NCBI GenBank assembly: GCA_009760855.2
Contig: WPIO01000051.1
Coordinates: 2,223,501 to 2,287,500, forward strand
DNA: 64,000 nt
Direction of reading: 5' to 3'
From: Cristatella mucedo
Lineage: Eukaryota; Bryozoa; Phylactolaemata; Cristatellidae
The number at the start of each line of letters is the position of its first letter. Position 1 is the stretch's first letter. The position numbers and the translations under genes were made by a program. Below the pieces are notes generated by a model that saw nothing but the letters and a program-made list of their open reading frames with translations, searched no databases and was not told the DNA's origin. Positions 42,951 to 55,475 of this stretch are shown in pieces.

Positions 42951-43746
42951 GTTACGCGGCAATAGATTCCCTAGCCACTCCGACAGTAGCGAATTTCCTC
43001 ATGTTGACTTGTCTAGTCTAAATGCATGAGTGCTATACTGGAAGCTTGATATAAGTCTTGCAATTTGTAAGGACTTGCGAGATGCCGAGCGGTGCCGTGG
43101 CTCTACTAAGCATAATTGCTCCGGCGTTGTTGGCTTGAACCGTTAGTGGAAGTAAACGCGGGGTTCTCCCCGATTGCACAACACCGGGCGCACATCGACA
43201 ATAAAGATAGAATCACGAGTACTTCACAGTTTTACGGACTAATGATAAAAAATATTGAGATTTCAGGATTCATATGAGTTTGCACTCTCCATAATTGTAA
43301 TAGGTTGTGAGTGCTGCTACATTGGTTTTCTTTCTTGATGGAAAAAAACATGTGAAATGAACCAGTTTTTTCAGGTTCTGATGTTATTTTTGGCTTTGAT
43401 ATAGATGGAATTTTGGGCCGACATAATGCACCTAATTAGGAATGATACTGTCGACAATGGGGAATAATTGGGGTTCTGTACCAGCGCTTGCGTCGGGAGT
43501 TAAAGAACCGCCTGCTTCCGGACTTTCATCCTCGTCTTGGGTCGTGAAATAAGAACACCTTACTTGCTTCGCTTGTGTCAGATGCGCGCTTCTCTACGCT
43601 CCTACTTGACCTGCATTAGATCCAACTTGAGGAGTGAGGCATATTCTCGCTTCGAAAGCCAACCGACTGCGGACGACCTTACAGGGCGTTTATTTGGCTT
43701 TTCAATTAAACAATCCAAACAAGTTATATATTTTATAATGGCCTGT
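42951..43746. promoter_or_regulatory. ATAD1 upstream region
   Basis: It should hold the 5'UTR and promoter. No TATA box or start site can be placed. No repeat recognised. Confidence 0.3.
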
Positions 43747-43933
43747 TATGTTTGTGCGAGCAGTCGCACACAGATCAAGACGGTTCAGGCAGATGCCGTT
43801 TATTTCGGAAACGCGAAACAGGGCAGCTCGGCCAGCACGTGGGCCTGCAAGCAACTGCTGCAAGTGGGTCCGCTGTTCTCATTCCAGCAGCTTCCGCCTG
43901 GGTAGTCCTCTCTCGCGATGCAGCAGACCCAAC
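43747..43933 (-). repeat. 3' LTR of the gag-only element
   Basis: About 187 bp. It shares most bases with 45202-45386 but has clear point changes and small indels, so the insertion is not recent. Confidence 0.72.
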
Positions 43934-44403
43934 GTCCTCTCTTCCCACGAGAAGCCGACTGAGTATTGGTCAGCTTTGACTTAAAGGCCATGTGACACCT
44001 GATTCTAGGGGGCACACCAAACCACGGCCTTTGGTGACCAGCTGGATGAGTAGGCAACCAGCTGTAAGCCACCGCTGGGGCATAACCAGCGCCCTTTTCC
44101 TACAAACAGGGATGAGGCACGCTGTGTGGCCCGGGTTTCGGCAGTCTCCGTTGCTTTAGTGACTGCATTTACATCGCCCGTCGTAGTCGCAGTGCCGACC
44201 GGCTTCGTAGTATTTCCGACTAGCATCGTAGCAACACATCCCGGCGTTGACGTCGCAGCTCTGACCGGCGTGGCAACACTGACCGTTGTCGGCGTGGCAG
44301 TGCTGACCGTCGTAGCAGCGCTAGCCGGAGCAACCACGCTGACCGATGTTGCAGCACTGACCGTAGTCATAGCACTCACTGACCGTCGTAGAACCTGGCG
44401 GCG

Positions 44404-45186
44404 TCATCGGCTTGTCATCGTCGAAGTGCTGACCCTAGTCGCAGCCGTCTCGTTGCCCGTCATCAGCACCGTCTCGGTGACCTCTACCACCGCTGTCCTC
44501 TCGCGGACCTCCGTGGTCGTCTGGCAACGAGCAGTTTCGCTGACCGTCGTCTTTCGGGTCGCCACCTCGTGGGCCCGTGTCACTGTGTCCGCCAGTGCCA
44601 TCGTGTCCGGCTCCTTGCGGATCGCCGTTTCGAGGACCGCTAGCATTTCGTGGGCAACATCTTGTGCCTCCTCGAAAGCCGTAGACTCAGAGGCCGTTAC
44701 TTCACAGGCCACCGCCACAGGCTGCTCCTCCACCGTCGCTGCCACCTGCTGCTGCTCTGGCCCCGTGCTGACAGGCACTTTTTGCACAGACATATTAGAC
44801 GGCAGAAAATGTGTCCCGTTACTAGAGCTTGTATCAAAGCTCTTACAAATGCGACCTGAACAGGAACATCCACCGCAAATGTAACAAACCTCAGGCACAG
44901 AAGCAGAGGAAGGAGAAAGAATCCTCCTGACAAGTGCCACAAGGTCTTGTAACTGGAGTTCCGCAGGTTTACGCGGAGCTACCTCCAGCTTTAACATGGA
45001 ATAAAACTTACTCGGAAGGATGCTTATAAGCATTGCCTTTCGTCAGGTCTCCTCTGAAATTTTTTTCTCCTCGCACCTGCTCTCAGTAATTGTGACATAG
45101 TCTGCATACGTCTGCTCCCCGGACGCTGGTGGAGCTCTCGTACCAGATCGAGTCGTATTCCAAGTAACTTGTTTTTTGATTCTCAT
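44404..45186 (-). pseudogene. Gag-like remnant of the LTR element
   Basis: From the ATG at 45186, with one in-frame TGA near 45040, the frame includes ISILPSKFYSMLKLEVAPRK and LQDLVALVRRILSP, the usual Ty3/Gypsy capsid pattern (L...Y..L..L..P..P...L..LV..L). A C-x2-C segment (CYICGG) follows but lacks a normal CCHC knuckle. After that the protein is E/T/A/V-rich. A second frame (44379-44005) continues with T/A/S/V-rich repeats after a shift. The element looks non-autonomous and dead. Confidence 0.6.
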
Positions 45187-45201
45187 CCTCGTCGCCACTG
45201 C

Positions 45202-45386
45202 TATGTTTCTGCGAGCAGTCGCGCACAGATCAAGACGGCTCAGGCGAATGCCGTTTATTTCGGAAAAGCTAAACCGGGCAGCTCGGCCAGCACGTGGGCC
45301 TGCAAGCAGCTGCTGCAAGCGGGTCCGCTGTTATCGTCCCAGATGCTTCCGCCTGGGTAGTGCTCTCGCGGTACAGCAGACCCAAC
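45202..45386 (-). repeat. 5' LTR of the gag-only element
   Basis: About 185 bp, with AATAAA on the minus strand near 45263. A diverged relative lies at 56895-57067. Confidence 0.72.
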
Positions 45387-45835
45387 TAAGCCCATAACCA
45401 TAAAAAATTGCGTGAAACTGCAGCTTTGCTTGGGAAGACGAGCATTAATTTCCGATAACCTAGCTGGTGAGTCAGTCCAACTAACGAGCAATCTCGCAGC
45501 TCTTTCTTACTGTAGAGAAATTTTTGTCAAGAAAAGTGTTCAAAGTAATTTTATTAATCCTAATGAAATAACCAAAAAATCTAATCTTTACGCTGTTTCC
45601 TTCTCTTCTTATTCGCTAGTCGAAGCTAACCGATAGGAAGAGAGCCGGCGCGAATATAAATGCGAATGACGAGACGCATTCTCATGTTTAAAATTGCATT
45701 TTATGAGTACTTAAAAATGCTATTATTTTTAACCAATTTTCTAATTTATCTTCAAATTCAACTGTTCACGTTTATCTATGCAAATTGCACGGGCACTCTT
45801 ACCATTGGTTAGTAGTGGCTAGCGAGTCAGCCGCA
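45387..45835. other. Unassigned sequence
   Basis: Nothing recognised; AT-rich after 45640. Confidence 0.35.
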
Positions 45836-45965
45836 ATAATAATTAAAACAATAACAACAAGAGCACTTAGAGCCCAACGAGAGCCTAATCTCTATTCAGG
45901 CTCTTCTCAACGCGCTGCAAGAGAAACAGTAACCAATGGTTAAGGAGCAGCAAGGTATCATGCAT
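45836..45965 (-). mobile_element. LINE 3' tail, diverged
   Basis: AATAATAATTAAAAC, then GAGCCTAATCTCTATTCAGGCTC, corresponding to the reverse hairpin. Confidence 0.55.
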
Positions 45966-47884
45966 AGGTAAGCAGGAAAAAACACAATCATCATGCCAAG
46001 ACTGCTAAAGCACATCCGCGGCGGCTCGTTTAGTAGGACCTGTTAGAAGCTCTCGTCCAATCGCACACAGATAAGCAAAGAGCCCAGGAAAAAAAGACTT
46101 GCTGGCCGTAAAGATTTTCCAGTTTACTTATTCGCCTTCATCAGGCTGTCCGCAATGCCTGCATGGCACTTGGGGTAACCTGAACGGCACTTATAAGAAG
46201 CGTCTGCAACGAGATCAGCGTCGTGTTATTACCAGGTGTAGAGAGCGTGATTTTTGGACACGATGAAGTGAGAACATCTGAAACAATGCAATTTTTAAGA
46301 ATCTGTATGGTGTCTTAATAAACTGCAGCTTGTACTTGGGCGCTCCCACGGTCAAAAAATTTCAGGTCAATGAATCGACACCGCGGCTAAGTAGTGCACT
46401 GCCTCCGCATACTACAGTGACAAGCTGGAGGGACAATGCAAAAGTGAAAACGCGTCCGACTACCAGTACGGGCATGTTGCTTCTTGTGCCCTTTCGAATG
46501 CTGTCATTCTCGTCTCTCTTGATTTTTCGGACGCACTTATCGCAGTCAGTTGGTCAAACTGTTAATCCAATTCGAATAACTTAGCACAGTTCGTATTGGT
46601 ATAAGTTATTAAAAAGTAAAGGCTGAAAAAACCGGACTAGTGAGAATGGAGGCGCTAAAATTTCCAAGATTTCCTTACAGATCCTACAATGACCAAGGTG
46701 AATTTACGAAACCGGAAATTTGACGTAAGGGCGAGGGCATAAATCTCTTCCTATGTGCACTTTTTATTACTCAAGGACATTTCCTCAAAATCTCCGTACA
46801 AGAGCTATTAGACCCTACACAAAGCTAATTGTATTTACTCTTATTGTTATTTTAATGAGCCAAGTTATCTATTAGTGCAATTCTGCAGGGATTTTGGAAG
46901 GCCCATCGCTCGTCACCGAAGGTAAGCACACAGAAGCCTCTGTCGGTCCGTTAATAACCAAAAAATCCGTACTGACTTTTGGTAGCCTGCACCAGCGTGT
47001 CAAAACCACCACTTGTACAGCTTTTTTTAAACGTGTCTAAAAGTGCGAATGGAAACAACCGCGGTTGGGCACCACCATCCGGCACGCTGAAAAGAGGCCG
47101 AAATCGCCAGCAGCTGTGAAACAGTGGCATCGGCCACGTGGTCTCGTCGGCCGACAGACGGCGATGCTTGTGCTCGCAGCCGACGAGGCGGTGCTGCTTG
47201 GGCCTCGCCTGCCACGAGCGCACGTTTTGCCCAGAGGGCAGAGCTGCTCTTCTAGAGGAGCGCGTGAAATTCGTCATCCAAGCCGGACGGACACGTGGTC
47301 GGCAAATCGATGTGCAGCGAAAGCTCGTCATCCGTGCTAGGCTCAAAATGTCTTCCTAGTATGAGAGCGAGGCGACCGTGGCGAAGAGTGCGAGGCTGCA
47401 GACGAATCGGAGAATCGCATGCTACTCGGAGAGTCGCATGCAACAGGGCGAGCAGAGTCGGGCACTTCCGTGAAAACGCAACACATCTCCCCAGCTACCG
47501 GCGGATTCCTCTTTCCACAATTCGCAGCTTTCGCTAAAAGAAAAGTGCACGAGCTCAGGACGGCTCCCAGAGCGGGAGCCGGTGCAGCATCAGTCAGTAC
47601 CGGTCGCCATGGAAGCCTTGCACTGAGTTCAGTCTTCTCCCCTGCCACCCTGCTTAAAGCATACTCCCACGTAGCCAGCTACCTAATAAGGATATTAGTT
47701 ATACAGCCAATCCATTCCGAGAGAACTGAATCGTCTGAGAGGCGGAAAAGGGCACCATGCAAAATTGATTAGCATTGTAGAGCTGGCAGACGAACTGCTA
47801 GTGTATTTACACATCGGCAAGCAGTAATGTCTCCAATGATTGAGCAGAATTAAGGTTATAAGCGTTAAACGAGGCTAAAGGTTA
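45966..47884. other. Unassigned; GC-rich from about 46950
   Basis: Frames on both strands at 46951-47772 (up to 131 codons) lack family motifs. A short tandem (GGAGAATCGCATGC/GGAGAGTCGCATGC) lies at 47408-47446. The CpG-rich stretch might be a promoter or first exon of an unseen gene. Confidence 0.35.
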
Positions 47885-47968
47885 ATCGGATCCATATAGC
47901 GTTCAACACTTAGAAAGAGATTCAGTTCTCTGAGGGCACTATACAAATATATTATTTTTTATTATTAC
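47885..47968 (+). mobile_element. LINE 3' tail
   Basis: ACTTAGAAAGAGATTCAGTTCTCT and GAGGGCAC followed by ATT repeats. Confidence 0.75.
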
Positions 47969-50440
47969 TCGCAAATGACTACTTCGACAGAGGAACCTGT
48001 AGTTTTGAATTACTTACAATATCTGTTATATTAACCACGTGGTAGGGCTGCGACAAGCGCGGCATCTCGCAAAAAGGGGCTCGCTAAAACTGACCGAGAG
48101 CCTACGAAAACCCCTTAAAAATCCGTTGAGGCCCAGCCGAGTCTGGCAGCGAATCGTCTGCATTGTCAAAAGGACAATGGCCGGAGTAGCATTAATGGCC
48201 AGACCAGCTCGCATGAATGAATTTACTGGCGAAGACGGTCGCGGCCGAGCACAATTTCCGGCCGGGAGCCCGCAGGAAAAACTTTAACCACCACGATCGC
48301 TGAATGAACCTACTGGCGACGAAGAGCGCGTCGGAAGACGTCAGAGCTGCTCGCCTACCGGACCCTCCCGTCAGCGGCGGCCCACGGTGCTCAGGGCTTC
48401 TGCAGCTGCTAAGGCTGAGCCGCCTGGAACTCCCGACCGAGGTCACGTGACAAAAAAGATGGACAAAGCGAAATACGTATCCCTGTTTTTGTTCCTCTAT
48501 TTGAGAAGGCAGGAGTTCGTGGACAAACGCGCTCCAATCTGGAAATGAAGCCGTGGTCGAAAGTACGAAAGGAGATCGCCTAGAGGCTTGCGATAGCCAT
48601 TTCGTTGCCGTTTTTGAGTCTATCGAAATATCCCGGTAAATTAACTTAGATGGGAGAATCGTAGCGCGGTGCTTGACAAAGTTGAGCAGCACCGGCCTCA
48701 GCAACTGTAACCAGCCAGCCTTATGGAGAGGGGAACGGTTCACAGATTCGAGGACCCGCCAAGGCTCAGGCGTCTCTGCCAAGAAGGCAGCAGCAATTAC
48801 AAGTGAAAGGGAAACGCTTGCCGCGCATTCAGCTAAGCACTTGTCTTCTGCCCATAATAAATAGAGAATACTAATTGACTTTGCTTCACACGCATAGTGC
48901 CAAAATAAGCCGGCGAGAGCACCTGGAATTCGCTTGGCTTCATTGAAACGATACGTCGAGCCGCGAGAGCGAAAACGAGCTGGCGATGGGCGTGGCTGCG
49001 ACTGCCGGCACAAGGCAAACGATCGTACGAGCGCGCAATCGGCGAGATCACAATTTTTAATGCTATTTCTTGTGATAAAACCTGCGATAAAAAATTATCT
49101 GCATATTTGGGCAAACCTTTTACGTAGCTTAATTTGCGACGGGCTTAATTGCTGTCTGTAAAAAGGCTAACTAAAGCACGACTAGTAGGGGAGTGGGACA
49201 AACGCGACCGGCCATAGTTTTGGTGTCGCGGCCATCGAGGAGGCCGTTCATTGTAGAAGAACACTCAAATACACAAATATGGCACTTCCTGGCAAGGCAG
49301 CGAGGGGAAACTAATTTCGTCGAACCGGAAGCTAGGCGCTACGCAAGCAACTAGCAGCTCGCTCGAGGTGCTCTACAGCTATACTCCACAGACAGGAAGC
49401 GTGAGCATGAAGTGCTAAGAGCTTCCCTGTGTGGCCAGGTCGCATGGATCGCTCCTCGGCTGTTAACAATGCGAAGAGACAAGATAACGAGATCTCTCTG
49501 TGCAGGCTTGGCATCATCACTAATGCAGCCCCAAATGACCAGCTGTCTGGGACCGACTGTCGTCCAGGTCACAGCCCTCGCTGCTGGCACCACAAGACTT
49601 TTTAGGCTCGACGAAGGCAGCGGCTGGAGGGCAGACCTGGCATAACGATCGGGCCTGCGAATAACACTTGCATCATTTGCATCACGACACAGGCTGTCTT
49701 CAATGAAACAGAAAAGGGTGAATGCTAATCTGAGTGAAAATATGGCACTGTTTACACAGGGTCAAAAGGCCTTGCAACGGCATCGACACGACACATTTGA
49801 AAGCTGCAAGAAGCGATGGCCGACTGCAAAGGGAAATTGCCAATCGTAGGTATTAATTCTCGAGTTGATAGTAGTAAAAATGGAAGCGACACAGACAGCT
49901 GCTAAAAGTAGCTCTTACGAATGCAAAGCACAAAAATAAGAGCAGCTATAACGGAAGAGCTGTGAAAAGTTGCAAGGGGCACTTCAAAATGCTCATGCAT
50001 GTCGCAGTTATTGATACTGAAACTCGGAGGTAAATTCCTTATATTGCAAATATTTCTTCTTACATTCTTCCAATAAAGATCGGCCTGCTCTTCACGATTA
50101 CACACCGGCCGAAAAAGATAAAGAGGAAAAAGCACACCCTCTCGAGGATGCGGCTGACGTGAACGTATTTAAGATTTGTACCCTAGCAACATCTACGTTT
50201 AGGATTATCAAATATGGAGTTTTTTAATAGGCAGTGTGGCTAAGTATTACAACTTTGTGGTGCCTTCGGTGGGACTAATAGTCTGGCCACCAATTGTTTT
50301 ATTCCCATTGGAAGCTGGGGTGACTAGGACAACCTTGAACTTGTCCAAGTCCGATCGCCCAGCTAAAAGTTGTCTTTTTTTCAGCCGAAGGATCTGGCTC
50401 AAATATATCGAAAGCCTAGCACTGCAAGAGATTAAAGTGC
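47969..50440. other. Unassigned sequence
   Basis: A 273-codon minus frame (49013-48192) is the longest non-repeat frame in this part; its composition and lack of motifs give no function, and it is not called as a gene. The 48.2-48.5 kb part is GC-rich. Confidence 0.35.
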
Positions 50441-50454
50441 GTGGAACCTCTTGA

Positions 50455-51640
50455 TTCAGCCTCGGGCCAGCTCCCTTTCACTATCTATGCTTTCCCTCTG
50501 GCCGAGGTTATCGCCAAATACAATCTTGGCTTTCATTTCTATGTCGACGACACTAAGCTCTACCTATTTTTCTATCCTTCAAAACTTCTCTCCTCATCCG
50601 ACTCGCTTCATTCCCTTACTTCATCCATTGCTAACATTCGCTTCGAATGGCTGCTAACTTCCTGAAGCTCGACCTAATGGTTATGGGACCACCCGGTGTC
50701 GCCCAAAAGTTGAAAGACCTAACTCTCAGGATTGGTTCAGCTGGCACCACCCCGGTGATGTCTGCCGGTAATTTAGGTGTACTATAACAAAACAACTTGT
50801 CATTAGATAAGCATATTTCATCCAATTCAAGCTGGTCTAATTTCAGTTTGTGAACATTGCCACGACCAGGGCCGGCGAAAGTGCAACAGCCAAACGTGTC
50901 CAAGAGTTTTCGACATGGCTTCTAGATTATTGCAATCCTCCTGAGACTCCGAGCCTGCGCACGCAATCGTCTGCAACGTGTCCAAAATTCAGCGCCTCCT
51001 GCAGTCGGTCGCCAACAGGACAGCTGCCACAGCATGCCATCTATGTCGGAGCATCAGCAGCCCCATATAAAGCATCAAATCGATTTCAAAATCCTCCATC
51101 TGGCTTAAAGGTCACGTCAGTTTCTTTCTCCATCTATCTTGCACTATCTATCCGACCTTGCTCCTCCAGTCACGTGTTCTCGCACCGCCCGCTCGTCAGT
51201 ATGGAATCCTCTCAACGTCACTCGCACAAAATTGAAATCTTTTTGGCGATCGAGCCTTCAGCTCATGTGTAACAAAGTGTGAAGCTTTCTTCAGGTTACG
51301 TCAATACCTGCAATGGCCCTGCATCCTGTTAGTGTTAGCTCGAGACGCATCCGCTCCAGTCAGCTCTTTCCCTCCGCTTCAGCGAACATACCTGCTGTGT
51401 TTCTATGTGCTTTGCGTGCGTACTCGTGCATGATTAACTGCATGTTACTAACCATAGGTCTTACTATTCAATTGTCTCCATATTTTTATTAGCATACTTA
51501 TCTAAGCAGGATACTTCTTTACTTCTGCATGCTTGATACCGTACATGACACTAATCCGTAGGTGCTGCTTATCTAGCAGGAAGTATTAAAATACCGTGAT
51601 AGAGATTAAGTTCCCTTAGGGTGCTATACAAAAGAAATTA
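50455..51640 (+). mobile_element. Degraded L2/CR1-like LINE
   Basis: PFTIYAFPLAEVIAKYNLGF then FYVDDTKLYLFF (active-site motif changed from YADD to YVDD), then decayed C-terminal and 3' sequence with a hairpin near 51600 and a short ATT-like tail. Confidence 0.8.
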
Positions 51641-51824
51641 TTCTTACCACTAACAATGATTACTAGTGCTTATAAAAACTTGGCAAAAAAATAAAGTTAC
51701 CAGAAGATTACTGAAATAGCTAGTCAATGGGACCCCAAGGCACTGACGTGCGTGGTGTGACAGCGAATGTAACGTACCCAAAGGCAGTGGTTTAGTCTTA
51801 ATGTAAAAAACCTTAGCCAATTTA
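51641..51824. other. Unassigned sequence
   Basis: Nothing recognised. Confidence 0.35.
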
Positions 51825-51955
51825 ACAGCCTCATTTATACAGCGGCAGAAGAGCATTGACGGCTATCACCACCGCTTGCAGTTGGCAATAAAAGATCGCC
51901 CAATTCAGAATTCGAACCCACATCTCGGTCGTGAAGAGTAAGCACTGAACCAGGC
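51825..51955 (-). mobile_element. tRNA-derived SINE copy
   Basis: TTTAACAGCCTCATTTATACAG, CTATCACCACCGCTTGCAG, GAATTCGAACCC and GGTCGTGAAGAGTAAGCAC in reverse orientation. Confidence 0.75.
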
Positions 51956-52319
51956 TATTTCAGGAGTGAGTACTCGGAATGATCTTTGGAAGTATCTGTA
52001 TAGACAGGGCTTCGGTGCACCCCATTCTACACTCATGGTAAATAATAATGACCTGAACTCTCACAAAACTAGAGCATAATTAGTTCGCACGACACAAGAA
52101 GGAGCAAACCTCCAAGCACCGTTGCTCATTGAGTGCGATCTCAAACTATCCTTTGCTCATCTTAAAAGTAATCACTAGCCCTGTCTTGTCTGCCTTAAAT
52201 TGAGTTAAATAGTCTGCGTTGCTTGAAAGGCCGCATCTAGCAGATCTCATAGCTGGACACTCACCGAGTTGGAGACGTTAGAAACGCATGAAAAACTATG
52301 TTCCTGGAAAGCTAAATTG
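51956..52319. other. Unassigned sequence
   Basis: Nothing recognised. Confidence 0.35.
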
Positions 52320-52502
52320 AGAAACACATTTGGTGGATCTTTGTTATTCGCCTTTAGTGTGCATGTATCTGCTTACTATGCTTGCTTCTTGTGAATGTTA
52401 CCACCAAACATTTGATAAGGCTTACTATACAGCATATTTAAAGTGCCTAGAAAGAGATTTGGTTCTCTGAGGAAACTAAAAATGTATTATTATTATTATT
52501 AT
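52320..52502 (+). mobile_element. LINE 3' end
   Basis: Diverged 3'UTR, then AAAGTGCCTAGAAAGAGATT, GGTTCTCTGAGG and an (ATT)n tail at 52484-52501. Confidence 0.75.
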
Positions 52503-53684
52503 CAAATATGCACATGATTCAAGTCTCCTCTGAATAATTGTAGAAATAGTCACTTAAATAGTAGCAGGTCAAAAATTAAAATTATCGACAACAATATTCG
52601 CTAAGCCAATGAAAATAAGGTAACGTCGAAAGGCAGAACTCGAAATTTAGATAGGCAGTCTCACTCCGTCATTATAAAGCATTGGCGTACCCTATATAGT
52701 CAGACAATTGGATTGCAGATTACCGAAACAAGGATTCTTATCAGGCATATAACGAGTATTGGCGACATATGCGTTAATCTTAAGTCACATACCGTCATCT
52801 AAAAAGTAACTAATAAGCATAAGCATAAGCATCTCTCCTGCGTAACACCCACATGGTCTTTGTGGATTTATGGAGTTATAGACGGAGATACATAACATAA
52901 CATAATATAGCAGCTTGAATAGCATCTACTCAGCAGCCCATCGCGTCAGCAGCTTGCATAGTATCCGCCTCGAAGCTAGGTGCAACAGTCACATGCTTTG
53001 GCACAGACATGATCTGCCTTTTGACTCCGGTTCGATTAAGCTCCACCTTTCAAGTTGCCGAAGTTTAGAAGAGAATTCTGACCAATTTTTGCTGACCGAG
53101 CAGACGATTCAGCTCTTCATTGGCGATTGACATGTTAGACAGTGCGGGCATACAGCCGTCCACATCGAAAGGTGATCTTCACGCCTTCAGGTACAATAGT
53201 CGCCAAAATATTCTCTCACGATGAGGCTAGCACAAGATGACTGCTAGTCGACCGCCGAAATCACCAGGCACTCCAGACAGCAAATGTTACGAACGTTGTT
53301 TATGGGCTTCTGTACCAAAGTCATTTGTCTCAAGCAATTGCTCTTAACGGTACTGGCATACTAGGTACTAGCGTTCGGATGCGTAACCGATGCTGATGGA
53401 GCTGACGCCACGAACGGCGCAGCTAACGAGTCGCACCTGCCTTAATACGAGCAGGTATGCCGACAGGTAGCGGAAAGAGAGCCATTTATAAAGACCGCCC
53501 ATACCATACAAGCTCAACAGCTCTGTGTCGCTGACGGACGACAGCATACCGCATGGCCACAGTGAGACACGAGTGTGTAATATACTATGCATAGCTTGCA
53601 ACTAAATGGCTCGAATCCCTGAATTCAACGAATTATCCTCAATAACAGCTGATGCTAGCGTGCCCAGTCGCGATCTCGAATTTA
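52503..53684. other. Unassigned sequence
   Basis: Only short tandem motifs (ATAAGC three times near 52810-52830; CATAA near 52890) are seen. Confidence 0.35.
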
Positions 53685-53900
53685 GTAGCGATGAAACCAA
53701 CTTACTAGCTATGTGCAAAATTTGTGTTATTCACAAACTGAAAACCTAACGCTAAAATTGGCTCGGCTAGAATACACCGGGTAGCAACTGCTCTTTATCC
53801 TGGAAGAGTGGTCCAAAGTGGCATTTCGCTGAGCCACCAAATTAGTTTCGTGGTCGAAGTATATATACGTTGAAACACTTTTGAGCGATTCTCGTGTTAA
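53685..53900 (+). mobile_element. Internal LINE fragment
   Basis: GATGAAACCAACTTACTAGC (the DDKTNLLV codons), CTAAAATTGGCTC and GTCCAAAGTGGCATTTCGCTG match the post-RT part of the family. No 3' end. A further short match lies near 54090. Confidence 0.65.
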
Positions 53901-55314
53901 TGTCGTGTCAAAAAATGCCCTATTTCGACACAGCAGACCTATCAGTCATAGCGTTTGTCTAATTGAGCTGCCACAAACCCCAGCTTAGCCAGCTCACTTC
54001 GAGACAGAGACCTCAGGCGGCTAAGTCATTGACAGTAAACCACCAGACTACCAGGGCCTGCTGACGCGTGGCCTACTGTGAAGAAATTTGAACCTCTAAA
54101 ATTGGCTCTGAATCGTAGCAGCTGAGTCTATTACGCCAGGGTTTTCGAAAGATATCAGAATGCCGCTACAATCAAACTGCATAATGGCAAGCGAACGCAT
54201 ATGAAAACCAACAAAGTGCTACGGAAGTGTTCAAAGAACTGAAGACGAAAATTGAATTAAAAATGAGCAAACCCGATTATACATGGATAGGTTTCAGCAA
54301 AGTTCCGCACCAATTTCCATTAGATTCTAGATCTCAAAAAGGCTAACGGGAGATTATTTCATCGGACCAGCTGATATTTAGGGCGGACAGAGCGTCGTTA
54401 GGTGTGCGGTGATGGGCGAACAGTCGGCATAGAATTCACTGCCAGGCTGGGGAAAGAGGGAGACCGTAGACAAGGGAGAAGAGACGGTTTTCTAGAAGGC
54501 TTCCGCATGTCAGTCTTGATGTGGTCGAAGCGCTCGTCGAATATAAAGACTATACAGAACAGGTGATTAATTGAGCGTGACTTGACCTGCCTCGATTCTC
54601 AGATCGCTCAATTTTAACGCGGCTGCATCACGACTGCAGTGGGGCATCGGGAAGGTCCTGCGTTCGCGGTCATATCGACGATGGGTGAAACGTAGAGAAA
54701 CGGCCGGGCTCTAGATATCGGCCTGATAGCGATTTTCGGCTCCTAACTTTTAACGACCAGGAATTGTTTATGTACCAATCCATGATAGGGTTGCAAAGAA
54801 GCCTATGTCGTGTAATAGAAGCTCTTCGTTGCTGCCGTTTCGCCACTGTCCTACCTGCGTGTATCGGCACTGCACCTTTAAAGTCACTTTCCGCGCTTCA
54901 AGAACCAGCGCTTCGCCGGTATTTGTCACTTGTTGGCAAGGGCTAGCACCGTTACGAGTGCTGTGCTTGAAGCCTAAGGAATTAGTGCAGAAACTGCCAC
55001 ACTACGTTAATTACAGTAGCAACATATACATTTATCATTATCAAATACATAATTGTTTAATAGTGAGTGTGGCTAAGCATTTATGTTCGTTACACTTTCA
55101 CGGCTCTATTGTGCGAATTACAGTAAGAATGCTCCATCGTTCGGCCTCCAATTTTCCAATGACGGGTAAATAAGAGACCGCCGTGGACTTGCCCGACTGG
55201 ACTGAGCACCCAGTCGAGCTTCGTGCTTGGCGTCAGAAAAGTTCTATTGTGGTTGCAAGAATCGAGAGTGAAATTTTCCGCCTCGGACGCTTAAATAAAA
55301 ATAATAATAATAAT
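53901..55314. other. Unassigned sequence
   Basis: No gene or repeat recognised apart from the short LINE-like piece near 54090; a short (AAT)n at 55297-55313 borders the next SINE. Confidence 0.35.
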
Positions 55315-55475
55315 AGCTGACCTAGCAACGTCATTTTTCTAGCGGCAGAAAAGCCTTAACGGCTATCACCACCAATTGCAGTTGGCAATAAAGGACCGCT
55401 CACTTCGGGATTCGAACCCACGACCTCGATCGTGGAGAGCGAGCACGTAACCTCATAGGCTACAACGGCCCAGTA
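55315..55475 (-). mobile_element. tRNA-derived SINE copy
   Basis: TAGCTGACCTAGCAACGTCAT, GCAGAAAAGCCTTAACGGCT, GGATTCGAACCC (55409-55420), GATCGTGGAGAGCGAGCAC, plus an (AAT)n tract at its 3' side. Confidence 0.75.

Larger units (their letters stand above)
43747..45386 (-). mobile_element. Short LTR retroelement with a gag-like remnant, no pol
   Basis: Two similar direct repeats of about 186 bp flank 1.27 kb. Read on the minus strand: 5' repeat (45386-45202) with AATAAA, a primer-binding-site-like TGGCGACGAGGATG (45197-45184; TGG pairs with tRNA CCA ends), a gag-like region, and a purine tract GGGAAGAGAGGA (43946-43935) directly before the 3' repeat. No protease, RT or integrase fits in the space. 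Clean TG...CA ends and a target duplication could not be established. Confidence 0.72.

Noticed and set aside
44126-44884. 252-codon plus-strand frame rich in V/A/T
   Set aside because: It is the antisense of the gag-like T/A/V-rich region, whose direction is set by the LTR, PBS and purine-tract order.
48192-49013. 273-codon minus-strand frame as a gene
   Set aside because: No motif, no splice context, and GC-rich sequence makes chance frames likely. It is left as unassigned.
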